From CAIQPS01 sp963843455 (GTDB taxonomy: Bacteria; Actinomycetota; Thermoleophilia; RBG-16-64-13): 64,000 nucleotides of DNA. Positions 45,956 to 53,558 of the stretch are shown piece after piece (position 1 is the first letter of the stretch; each line of letters opens with the position of its first letter). The position numbers were made by a program, and so were the translations under genes. The DNA lies in assembly GCA_963843455.1 (NCBI GenBank), contig CAWJKE010000006.1, positions 1 to 64,000 of the forward strand, in the 5' to 3' direction. The notes under the pieces are model-generated. The model did no database searches and was not told where the DNA came from. It saw only the letters and a list, made by a program, of their open reading frames with translations.

Positions 45956-46765
45956 ATGTTCTACCCGTGCCAGGTCCAGCTGGGCGACCGTGCGAGCATC
46001 AAGCAAGGAATGGTTGTGTTGACACCAGCCGAGTCGCGACGACTGCTGGCCAAAGCTGTCGCCTCGTTGCCCGAAGTGCAGGACGCCTATGCGAAAGGTC
46101 GGCTGGCGATTCTCTCCGGCGGAACCACTTCCTTTGTGTTGCAGGAAGTCACGGGCGAGAAGCTCGAGCCGCCGCGGTTCTCCATGGGCATGAGCGCCGA
46201 TGGCCTCCTGACCATGAGTGTCGAGGAGGGGAGGGTCAACGGCCGCTGCTTCATCGAGGGGAAGATGGTCGACATCTCTTACCCCGACTTCGTCAGGACG
46301 ATGGGCACGGGCGACGCCATCGTGAAGGGCGCCAACGCGGTCGATGCGACCGGCAGTATCGGCATCCTCTTGAGCAACGAGAACGGGGGAGCCATCGGGT
46401 CGGTGTTCGGTCCCGCATCCGCCCGCGGGATACCCATCATCGCTCCGGTTGGGCTGGAGAAGCAGATAGCTTCTGTAGCTGAGGCCGCCGCGGGGTGGGG
46501 GCAAACCACGCTGGACTACTCGATGGGCGTCCGGGTCGGCTACTGTGCCGTGACGAGCGCGCTCGTAGTCACCGAGATTCAGGCTCTGGCTCTCCTCGCA
46601 GGCGTGCGGGCTCGAATCGTCGGCTCCGGAGGGATAGCCGGTAACGAAGGCGCGGTGATCCTGCTTCTCGAGGGAACCGCAGAGAAGCTCGCGAGAGGGG
46701 TGCGGTTGGTGGAAAGCATCAAGGGGGAGCCAAAGATCGAGGTGCCGCGCCATCAGCTGAGCTGA
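45956..46765 (+). CDS. Conserved protein of unknown function between cysteine synthase and VOR genes
   Basis: 269 residues; ATG with GAGGAG ten bases upstream. No signal peptide or membrane helix. Visible blocks: RLAILSGGTTSFVLQEVTGE, GTGDAIVKGANAVDATGSIG, LSNENGGAIGSVFGPASARG, IIAPVGLEKQI and RARIVGSGGIAGNEGAVILL. Many Gly pairs suggest a nucleotide- or phosphate-binding fold. I do not recognise the family. Placement in the series suggests a role linked to 2-oxoacid or thiol metabolism. Confidence 0.7.
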   Translation: MFYPCQVQLGDRASIKQGMVVLTPAESRRLLAKAVASLPEVQDAYAKGRLAILSGGTTSFVLQEVTGEKLEPPRFSMGMSADGLLTMSVEEGRVNGRCFIEGKMVDISYPDFVRTMGTGDAIVKGANAVDATGSIGILLSNENGGAIGSVFGPASARGIPIIAPVGLEKQIASVAEAAAGWGQTTLDYSMGVRVGYCAVTSALVVTEIQALALLAGVRARIVGSGGIAGNEGAVILLLEGTAEKLARGVRLVESIKGEPKIEVPRHQLS

Positions 46766-46843
46766 TCGGTCGCAGCGCCGCCGGAGCCGCCCGGCGGGAG
46801 AGGCTATGATATGCGCCGACACTCAAGCCGCCGGAGGTAATCG

Positions 46844-47053
46844 TTGCAGGGCCGCATCGAGATAGACGGGGAGCGCTGCAAAGGCTGCCTGTTCTGCATA
46901 GAACTGTGTCCTAAGAAGAGCATCCATCTTTCCGAGGAGCTCAACCTCAAGGGGTATTTCGTCGCCGCCTTTGCCGAGGGCGACGGCTGCAACGGCTGCG
47001 GCATCTGCGCGCTCATGTGCCCCGAAGTCGCCATCGAGGTGGAGAAAGCATGA
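46844..47053 (+). CDS. 2[4Fe-4S] ferredoxin subunit of 2-oxoacid oxidoreductase
   Basis: 69 residues with two clusters: CKGCLFCIELC (Cys12, 15, 18, 22) and CNGCGICALMC (Cys49, 52, 55, 59). TTG start after CCGGAGG. Delta-type subunit that passes electrons from the TPP enzyme to ferredoxin. Stop overlaps the next ATG (ATGA). Confidence 0.9.
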   Translation: MQGRIEIDGERCKGCLFCIELCPKKSIHLSEELNLKGYFVAAFAEGDGCNGCGICALMCPEVAIEVEKA

Positions 47054-48123
47054 GGCGCCTCATGAGCGGGAACGCCGCCCTGGCCGAGGCGGCCATTCTT
47101 TCCGGCTGCACCGCTTATTTCGGCTATCCCATCACGCCCCAGAACGAACTGACGGAGCACATGGCCAGGCGCATGGTCGAATCGGGCGGCGTGTTCATCC
47201 AATCGGAGAGCGAGATCGCCGCAATCAACATGGTGCTCGGAGCATCGGCGGCGGGAGCGCGGGCGATGACCTCGTCGAGCGGCCCCGGCATGAGCCTCAA
47301 GCAGGAAGGGATCTCGTATCTGGTGGCCGACGAGCTTCCTGCCGTCATCGTCAACATGGTGCGGGGTGGCCCCGGCATGGGCAACATCTCGCCCTCTCAG
47401 TCGGACTATTTCCAGGCGACCCGGGGCGGGGGGCACGGCGACTACAAGACCATCGTCCTCGCCCCCAGTTCGGTGCAGGAACTAACCGAGATCGTTCCCC
47501 TCGCCTTCGAGCTGGCGGACAAATACCGCAACCCCGTTCTCATCCTCGGCGACGGCATGCTGGGGCAGATGATGGAACCGGTCGATTTCGACGGTCTCAA
47601 GCGCCCGCCGGACTACCAGAAGGACTACATCCTCACCGGGGCCAAGCACCGGCCGGCCAGGAGCATCTATTCGCTCATCTTCGACGCCAAGCTTCAGGAA
47701 GAGCACAACTGGAAGCTCCACCGCAAGTTCCAGCTCATCGAGCAGAACGAAGTCCGCTACGAGACGTACCTCATCGAGGATGCGGAGATGGTCGTGGTGG
47801 CCTACGGGATGGGGGCACGGATAGCCAAGGGGGCCATCAAGCGGCTGCGCCAAGAGGGGTTGAAAGTCGGCATGCTCCGGCTCGTCACCCTCTGGCCGTT
47901 CCCGACAAAGGTCCTGCAGAACATGAGCGCCACGGCCACCGAGTTCTTCGTTTTTGAGATGAGCGCCGGACAGATGGTGGAAGACGTGAGGCTGGCGCTG
48001 GGAGGAAAAGGGAACGTGCATTTTTACGGAAGACCCGGCGGAGTCATCCCGATGCCTGTCGAGCTCTACAGGATCGTTTCTCGTCACTACTATCAGGCGC
48101 TGTCGGCGCGGGCTGCGAAGTAG
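47050..48123 (+). CDS. vorB: 2-oxoacid:ferredoxin oxidoreductase alpha subunit, VorB type
   Basis: 357 residues. N-terminal pyrimidine-binding domain starts with GNAALAEAAILSGCTAYFGY then PITPQNELTEHMARR; SSSGPGMSLKQEGISYLV follows; MVRGGPGMGNISPSQSDYFQ and GGGHGDYKTIVLAPSSVQE are VorB signatures. The subfamily oxidises branched-chain 2-oxoacids (2-oxoisovalerate) with CoA and ferredoxin, giving acyl-CoA, CO2 and reduced ferredoxin. Subfamily assignment is from memory of the motifs. Confidence 0.85.
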   Translation: MRRLMSGNAALAEAAILSGCTAYFGYPITPQNELTEHMARRMVESGGVFIQSESEIAAINMVLGASAAGARAMTSSSGPGMSLKQEGISYLVADELPAVIVNMVRGGPGMGNISPSQSDYFQATRGGGHGDYKTIVLAPSSVQELTEIVPLAFELADKYRNPVLILGDGMLGQMMEPVDFDGLKRPPDYQKDYILTGAKHRPARSIYSLIFDAKLQEEHNWKLHRKFQLIEQNEVRYETYLIEDAEMVVVAYGMGARIAKGAIKRLRQEGLKVGMLRLVTLWPFPTKVLQNMSATATEFFVFEMSAGQMVEDVRLALGGKGNVHFYGRPGGVIPMPVELYRIVSRHYYQALSARAAK

Positions 48124-48125
48124 CC

Positions 48126-48977
48126 ATGGGCGGAGAACCAGTCATGTCGGGCGGGGAAGCAGTCATGAAGAGCGTCTACAAGCGGCCTAAGCTCCTCAAG
48201 GAGGCGCACTTCCACTACTGTCCGGGCTGCGGTCACGGCATCATCAACCGGCTGCTCATGGAAGTCATCGAGGAGATGGATCTGGCGGACGAGGCCATCT
48301 GTGTAGCGCCCGCCGGCTGCGGCATGCTCCTCTACAACTACTTCGATATCGATGTGATCGAGTCGGCGCATGGCCGGGGCTCGGCGGTGGCGACGGGCAT
48401 CAAACGGGTCCGGCCCCAGAACCTGGTGTTCTCGTACCAAGGCGACGGCGACCTGGCCGCCATCGGTACGGCCGAGGGCTTCCACGCGGCCAACCGGGGC
48501 GAGAACATCACTGTGATCTTCGTGAATAACGGCGTCTACGGTATGACCGGTGGGCAGATGGCGCCGACCAGCCTGATCGATCAGGTCACCACGACCTCGC
48601 CCTTGGGGAGGGATTCTGATCTGGCCGGTCACCCAGTGCGCATCTGCGAAGTGTTCTCCATGCTGGACGGGACGGCGTACCTGGAGCGGGTAGCCGTCAA
48701 TAAGCCCGCGGGCGTCATCAAGACGAAGAAAGCCATCCGCAAAGCCTTTCAGCGGCAGATCGACGGCGCCGGCTTCTCCCTGGTGGAGATCCTCTCGCCC
48801 TGTCCCACCGCTTGGAAGATGGGCACCCTCGAGTCCTGCACCTGGGTGGACGAGGTCATGACCAAAGTGTTCCCGCTGGGGGTGGTCAAGGACGTGACGC
48901 GCGCCGCGGACGCGGGTGTCGCGGGTTCCGGCGCGCCGGAACCGACGCCGCGCTCCGAGGAGGCGGCATGCTCCTAA
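48126..48977 (+). CDS. 2-oxoacid:ferredoxin oxidoreductase beta subunit (TPP-binding)
   Basis: 283 residues. FHYCPGCGHGIINRLLMEVI opens the subunit; the TPP-Mg motif is FSYQGDGDLAAIGTAEGFHA with IFVNNGVYGMTGGQMAPTS. Cys residues in CPGCGHG and near VAPAGCGM bind an Fe-S cluster in this family. ATG at 48126 is used; ATG at 48144 or 48165 are alternatives. Last ten bases overlap the gamma gene. Confidence 0.9.
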   Translation: MGGEPVMSGGEAVMKSVYKRPKLLKEAHFHYCPGCGHGIINRLLMEVIEEMDLADEAICVAPAGCGMLLYNYFDIDVIESAHGRGSAVATGIKRVRPQNLVFSYQGDGDLAAIGTAEGFHAANRGENITVIFVNNGVYGMTGGQMAPTSLIDQVTTTSPLGRDSDLAGHPVRICEVFSMLDGTAYLERVAVNKPAGVIKTKKAIRKAFQRQIDGAGFSLVEILSPCPTAWKMGTLESCTWVDEVMTKVFPLGVVKDVTRAADAGVAGSGAPEPTPRSEEAACS

Positions 48978-49507
48978 AGACGTTGTTCTCGGGATTCGGA
49001 GGACAGGGCGTGCTTTCCATGGGCACGACGCTGGCGACGGCCGCCATGCTCGAGGGCAAATACGTCACCTTCTTCCCTGCCTATGGGGTAGAGGTGCGAG
49101 GCGGCACGGCGAATTGCACGGTGGTGGTCTCCGACGAGGAGATCGCCTCACCGGTGGCCTCCGATCCCGAGTTCGTCGTTGCCATGAACCAGCCCTCGTT
49201 CGCCCGCTTTCAGAGCATCCTGCAGGCCGGCGGACTGCTGTGCGTGAACTCATCGTTGGTGAACACCGAGACGGCCAGGAGCGACATCGAGATCCTGGCC
49301 ATCCCCACGAGCGAACTGGCGGAAGGGCTCGGGACCATCAAGGTCGCGAATATGATCCTTCTTGGCGCCCTGGTTCGGGCCAGCAACATGATCTCCTATG
49401 ATCAGATGCAGGAGAATCTCGCCGAGATACTCGGCGAGGGCAAGGCCAGACTGCTCAAGCTAAACCGGGAAGCGTTGGCTCTCGGCTACAACTACGTTCA
49501 GGGGTGA
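48968..49507 (+). CDS. 2-oxoacid:ferredoxin oxidoreductase gamma subunit
   Basis: 179 residues from ATG 48968, which overlaps the beta gene. TLFSGFGGQGVLSMGTTLAT is the CoA-binding POR_gamma signature; then FFPAYGVEVRGGTANCTVVV and GTIKVANMILLGALVRASN. Completes the delta-alpha-beta-gamma set of a four-subunit enzyme. Confidence 0.9.
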   Translation: MLLKTLFSGFGGQGVLSMGTTLATAAMLEGKYVTFFPAYGVEVRGGTANCTVVVSDEEIASPVASDPEFVVAMNQPSFARFQSILQAGGLLCVNSSLVNTETARSDIEILAIPTSELAEGLGTIKVANMILLGALVRASNMISYDQMQENLAEILGEGKARLLKLNREALALGYNYVQG

Positions 49508-49511
49508 TCCG

Positions 49512-49940
49512 GTGGTGATCAAGCAGCTTTCGGTGAGCATCGACAACGTTCCGGGCACGCTCGCGAACATCAGCGAGAGCTTGGGCCGGGAAGGCGTCAA
49601 CGTCAGGGCGGTCTCGGTGGCCGATACCTCCGACAGAAGTACCGTCCGCTTCGTGTTCGACGATCCGGAGAAGGCGAAGAACATGCTCATCGCCAACGGC
49701 TACACCCCCAAGGAGACCGAGGTGCTTGCCGTCGAGATACCGGATCACCCGGGCGGGATGCTCGGCGTGCTCAAGCCGCTCAAAGCGGCCGGTATCAACG
49801 TGCACTACCTCTATCCGCACCTGGGGCGGGTCAGCAACAACGCCATAGTCATCCTGGGCGTGGACAAGACCGAAGAAGCGCAGAAGGTCCTAGCCGCCAA
49901 CTGGGTAAGAACGCTGGGGCGCGAAGCCTACAACGTGTAG
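49512..49940 (+). CDS. Double ACT-domain protein
   Basis: 142 residues: the first ACT (LSVSIDNVPGTLANISESLG) and the second (VLAVEIPDHPGGMLGVLKPL, NVHYLYPHLGRVSNNAIVIL) fill the entire protein. ACT domains bind amino acids. It starts four bases after the gamma subunit and so belongs to the same operon. It may sense a branched-chain amino acid, since the enzyme resembles VOR, but this is inference. Confidence 0.85.
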   Translation: MVIKQLSVSIDNVPGTLANISESLGREGVNVRAVSVADTSDRSTVRFVFDDPEKAKNMLIANGYTPKETEVLAVEIPDHPGGMLGVLKPLKAAGINVHYLYPHLGRVSNNAIVILGVDKTEEAQKVLAANWVRTLGREAYNV

Positions 49941-50021
49941 GCCGCGACTGGGCTGCGGCGCCGGCCGCGCCGGGGCGGCGACCGCTCAGTTCGTTCGCGG
50001 CGCAGACCGTGCCGGCTCGGC

Positions 50022-50438
50022 TCAGATGGCCCTCATCCGATTCCCGCGGGCGTTGTGCTCCACCTCCGCCAGCCCAAGGACTTCGAGTACCGGAGGGACG
50101 TAGTTGGCGAAGCGCCCGCGCAACCCCTTCTTGAGCCCGTACCAGCCGCCGACAGGGTTCTGCGCCGACCGGGCCCACGCCTCGACGGTCCCCTCGACGG
50201 CGGGCTTCTGCTCATCCGCGGTCCCCAGCGGCATCCAGTCGCCGTGCGCCTTGAGCATCGCGTGGAGGTCTTCGATCGACCGCAGAAGGTAGCGGACCTC
50301 GGTCTTCGCCGCGATCACCACCAGCGCAGGAGGGTCCGCCTGCTCGTCGCGATAGGCCTCGATCTCCGACTGGCCGCTCGGCGTCTTCAGCAGCCACGGA
50401 TCCTCGTGTGTGCCGGTCCCTCTTACATTGTCGGTCAT
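50022..50438 (-). CDS. DUF6855 family protein
   Basis: 138 residues; ATG at 50438 follows GGAGGAGAGGAG. GTGTHEDPWLLKTPSGQSE, then PLGTADEQKPAVEGTVEAWA and NPVGGWYGLKKGLRGRFANY and VPPVLEVLGLAEVEHNARGN. This matches the DUF6855 family as I recall it, function unknown. Last gene of a minus-strand group that starts at 53425. Confidence 0.75.
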   Translation of the reverse strand: MTDNVRGTGTHEDPWLLKTPSGQSEIEAYRDEQADPPALVVIAAKTEVRYLLRSIEDLHAMLKAHGDWMPLGTADEQKPAVEGTVEAWARSAQNPVGGWYGLKKGLRGRFANYVPPVLEVLGLAEVEHNARGNRMRAI

Positions 50439-50455
50439 CTTGGGCTCCTCTCCTC

Positions 50456-51115
50456 CTAGATCGTTGCAGGCGGTCCGGCTTCCAGCGGGTCGGCGTCGCA
50501 GGTGAGCCTCCACCAGACCACCCGCGGGGTGAATCGGGTATCCGACCATCCGCGGCCCCGCAACCGCCCGTAGACGAGCAGGAGAGGAACCCCGGCGCCA
50601 AGCGCCACTCGAGCCTTGCCTCGGCCCAGCAGCCATCGCGCGACCGGAAACAGCAGACAGGCCACGAGCACCCCGCGCCCATGCTCTTTCTTGACGGTCG
50701 GGACCACCCAGATCGGCAAGATCACGGCGAACCCGGAAGGATCGGCACCGAGTATCGACCCGGCCAACGTCGCCACTCCTCGGCCCCCGCCGACTGTGAT
50801 ATGCCCTGCCAGGGGTGCGAGCATGAGTGCGTCGATCGTGATCGGGTCCGCTCCGGCTGCGCGACCCAGCAGGGGAGGCAGAAGGCCCTTGAGGGCGTCA
50901 GCGGCGAACACGGCGATGCCGGCCTTCTTTCCCATTACCCGGTAGACGCTGGAGGCCCCCGGGTTCACGACCGCGAGCTTCTGTCGGGACTCCGGTGTCG
51001 CAAGCAGCGCCGCGAGACGGGCCGCAGGGATGCAGCCGCCGGCGAACGCCAGACTCACCGCGCACAGAGACCGCCATAGCGACCAGCGCCGCGAGCTGCT
51101 AGCGCGCTTGCGCAC
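50456..51115 (-). CDS. PlsY-like glycerol-3-phosphate acyltransferase, divergent
   Basis: 219 residues. Family blocks: VVNPGASSVYRVMGKKAGIA, FAADALKGLLPPLLGR and GHITVGGGRGVATLAGSIL. Compared with PlsY (GSIPxG, GxNPGATN, GHxFPxFxxFxGGKGVAT), the first motif is altered (GCIPAA), the third is shortened by several residues and Lys is replaced by Arg (GGRGVAT). It therefore may not be a standard PlsY. Five or so helices; overlaps the next gene upstream by 17 bases. Confidence 0.7.
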   Translation of the reverse strand: MRKRASSSRRWSLWRSLCAVSLAFAGGCIPAARLAALLATPESRQKLAVVNPGASSVYRVMGKKAGIAVFAADALKGLLPPLLGRAAGADPITIDALMLAPLAGHITVGGGRGVATLAGSILGADPSGFAVILPIWVVPTVKKEHGRGVLVACLLFPVARWLLGRGKARVALGAGVPLLLVYGRLRGRGWSDTRFTPRVVWWRLTCDADPLEAGPPATI

Positions 51116-52133
51116 GCGACACCTCTCGCCGCGCGGCTCTGCTCCTTCTCCCGGAGATGATCACTCTCACGCCTATAGCCAAGGCGCCCACGGCGATGGG
51201 GATGAGCCAGGTAAAGATGCGCCACAGAACCAGACTCGACACTCGGATATCCGAGGGCACGCTCGCGCCTATCAGTCCCAGATAGCCGAGCTCCGCGATG
51301 CCCGCCCCTCCTGGAAGCGGCGAGAACGGCATGATCACCTGCAGTGCCGCCTGGGCGATGATCACGGGGAAGAGACCACCCTTGTACCCGAGTGCCATGA
51401 GGACGAGCGGGATGATCGAGAACATGGCCACCCAGTAGACGGCCTGAAGTGTCACCGTGCCGACAATGGCTCTCCAGCCGGAGTGAAGCAAGACCAGGTT
51501 GGCCTCGCGGAAGGAGTCGGTGTACTTTCTCACCCGGCGCGGAAGAAGGCGCATGCCGACCGGCTTCTGGGTCCACAGTCCGGCGATGAGCCAACCGGCT
51601 ATCACGCCGACTATCACGCCGATGAGTACCCATCGCTGCAGGTTTGTCAGCCGGGTACCGATCGCGGGGACGAGGGCCACGGCCGCGACCACGACGAGCA
51701 GAGATGTATGTATGAGGCCTTTCACGATCACCGCGGACGTCGCCTGTGAAGCGGATAGGCCGGAATAGCGGAGGCGGACGACCTGATAGGGGATCTCGAG
51801 ACCGCCGAACGAGGTCGCGCCGCCAACGAGTAGCGACTCGAAGGCGACGCCGAACACCCCCCAGGTCGAGGCCTTCGGGCAGAGAGAGCGGGCAATCACG
51901 ACCAGGGTGAAGGCTTCGGTGAGCAGTACGATGATGAGGCAAAGCCCTGCGAGGGCGAGATATCGGTAGTCGGCGTTGCGAAGATCTGTATGGGCTATCT
52001 GCGGTCCCAAGCGTGAACCGGCGAGAACGATGACCACGGCGGCAGCCGCAAGGCCGGCCACCAGGTTGAGTATCAGGCGGCGCCAGCGGACGACACCCTG
52101 GGGCGGCGTCTCGCTTGAGGCCTCCAGCGCCAT
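51099..52133 (-). CDS. Lysylphosphatidylglycerol synthase-type transmembrane (UPF0104) protein
   Basis: About 344 residues with around eight helices. AFESLLVGGATSFGGLEIPY, then GLIHTSLLVVVAAVALVP, LQVIMPFSPLPGGAGIAELG and YLGLIGASV are typical of the LPG_synthase_TM/UPF0104 family, in particular the PLPGGAGIAE motif. It has no synthase domain, so it is more likely a flippase-like protein. ATG at 52133 follows GAGGGCG; GTG 52193 is an alternative. Next to a glycosyltransferase and a PlsY-like gene. Confidence 0.82.
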   Translation of the reverse strand: MALEASSETPPQGVVRWRRLILNLVAGLAAAAVVIVLAGSRLGPQIAHTDLRNADYRYLALAGLCLIIVLLTEAFTLVVIARSLCPKASTWGVFGVAFESLLVGGATSFGGLEIPYQVVRLRYSGLSASQATSAVIVKGLIHTSLLVVVAAVALVPAIGTRLTNLQRWVLIGVIVGVIAGWLIAGLWTQKPVGMRLLPRRVRKYTDSFREANLVLLHSGWRAIVGTVTLQAVYWVAMFSIIPLVLMALGYKGGLFPVIIAQAALQVIMPFSPLPGGAGIAELGYLGLIGASVPSDIRVSSLVLWRIFTWLIPIAVGALAIGVRVIISGRRSRAARREVSRAQAR

Positions 52134-52204
52134 GTCGCCGCCCTCGTCCGGCGCCTCCAGCTGCCCGGCCCCGGCTGCCGGCGGCGGTTCCACGTTCGCG
52201 GTGC

Positions 52205-53425
52205 TCAGGCCCTCACCACCCCGGCGAGCAACTCCCGATACTGTCTGCCCACTACCGCGGGGGCGTGCCGCGATAGGGTGAACTCCCGGGCTCTCTCTCC
52301 CATGGCCGTCCGGGCCTCGGGGCTCAACGAGAGCAGCCGGCGCAGAGCCTCCGCTACTTCCTCGCTCGAATCCCCTGCTGGGATGATGCCTGTCTCGCCA
52401 TTCTTCACACTCTCCGGCGCACCTCCCGACCGGCCGGCAAGGACCGGCAGCCGGGCCAGAGAGGCTTCGGCGAAGACGATGCCGAACCCCTCCACCTCCA
52501 GGCCGCCCCAGCGGGTGCGACAGGGGCAGGCAAAGATATCGGCGGCTTTCAGCCATGGCTTCAGTTCCTCGGCGTTCAGCGCTCCCGTCATCAATACCCG
52601 TTCCTTGACCCCGAGCGAGACCGCCAGGTGCTCCAGCCGCCCGGCGATGCGTCCGTCGCCTATGACTCCGAGATGCAGCCGAGGGTACTCGTCGCGCAAG
52701 ATGGCGAGAGACTCGATGAGCCGATCCTGGCCTTTGCGCGGGACCAGACGGCCGATGATGATGACGAGCTCCCCGTCGATGCCCAGCTCCGCCTTGGCCT
52801 GAGCCTTGCTGGGCCACGGGGGCAGACTGAAGGCCCCATCGAGAGGAGGCCTAAGTGTCACTGCCGGGACTCTTCCTCGGACCTCTCGAGAGGCGGTCGC
52901 GGCGGTGAAATCGCTCACAGTTGCCAGCAGAGCGGCGTTACCGAGGACGTGCCGCAGAAGGCTGGAACCGATGGGCATGGCCGCTGGGACGGTCACCTCG
53001 GCTCCCCCCAGGAACACGATGTAAGGGAGGCCGGTTCGCTTGGAGATCCGGGGCCCGAGCAGCCCGGTGGGCAGCGGGTGGCCGAACTGGACCAGCTGGA
53101 GTTCGTGTTCTTCGATGAGCTCGAGGGAGAGCCGCAACAGACCGCGGCTCGGGCGAAGCTGCTCCAGCGGGTACCGGTGGACTGTGTAGGGATGGGTGGC
53201 GTCGAAGTCCTGGCCGCCGGGCTGATTCGGCGCGATGATGACGACGTCGGACGGGTCGAGCGTTTGGATGAGCCCCCAGTAGTACGACTGGGCGCCGCCG
53301 ATCCTGGGGGGAAAATCGTTGGTGATGAACAGAGAGCGGGGTACTTTGGTTGCGTCGCTCGTTGGCCGCACCCCCGGGCGGGATGCGGATATCTGCTCGC
53401 TGCCACTCGTTAAGTGCTGCTGCAC
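52205..53425 (-). CDS. GT4-family glycosyltransferase
   Basis: About 406 residues. GT-B fold: N-terminal RSLFITNDFPPRIGGAQSYY; middle LVIIIGRLVPRKGQDRLIES; C-terminal motif GLEVEGFGIVFAEASLARLP (E-x7-E) and GGAPESVKNGETG. Transfers a sugar from a nucleotide donor, probably to a lipid acceptor such as phosphatidylinositol or diacylglycerol. Start GTG 53425 after GGGGGAAGG; the 53371 GTG is an alternative. Upstream of the LPG-type and PlsY-like genes. Confidence 0.88.
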   Translation of the reverse strand: MQQHLTSGSEQISASRPGVRPTSDATKVPRSLFITNDFPPRIGGAQSYYWGLIQTLDPSDVVIIAPNQPGGQDFDATHPYTVHRYPLEQLRPSRGLLRLSLELIEEHELQLVQFGHPLPTGLLGPRISKRTGLPYIVFLGGAEVTVPAAMPIGSSLLRHVLGNAALLATVSDFTAATASREVRGRVPAVTLRPPLDGAFSLPPWPSKAQAKAELGIDGELVIIIGRLVPRKGQDRLIESLAILRDEYPRLHLGVIGDGRIAGRLEHLAVSLGVKERVLMTGALNAEELKPWLKAADIFACPCRTRWGGLEVEGFGIVFAEASLARLPVLAGRSGGAPESVKNGETGIIPAGDSSEEVAEALRRLLSLSPEARTAMGERAREFTLSRHAPAVVGRQYRELLAGVVRA

Positions 53426-53558
53426 CGGCCTTCCCCCACGGGTGACTCTGCTGTCGCCCGTCCAGTATAGGGGTTCAGGAGGCTTCCCCGCAAAGCGACG
53501 GAGTTGTAGCATGGTAGCGACGTCCTGGGTTATCAGGCGAACAACCTCCGGAGGCGGC

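Noticed and set aside
49941..50021. GC-rich segment after the ACT gene as a terminator
   Set aside because: Only imperfect, overlapping GC pairings are possible; no single stable hairpin stands out.
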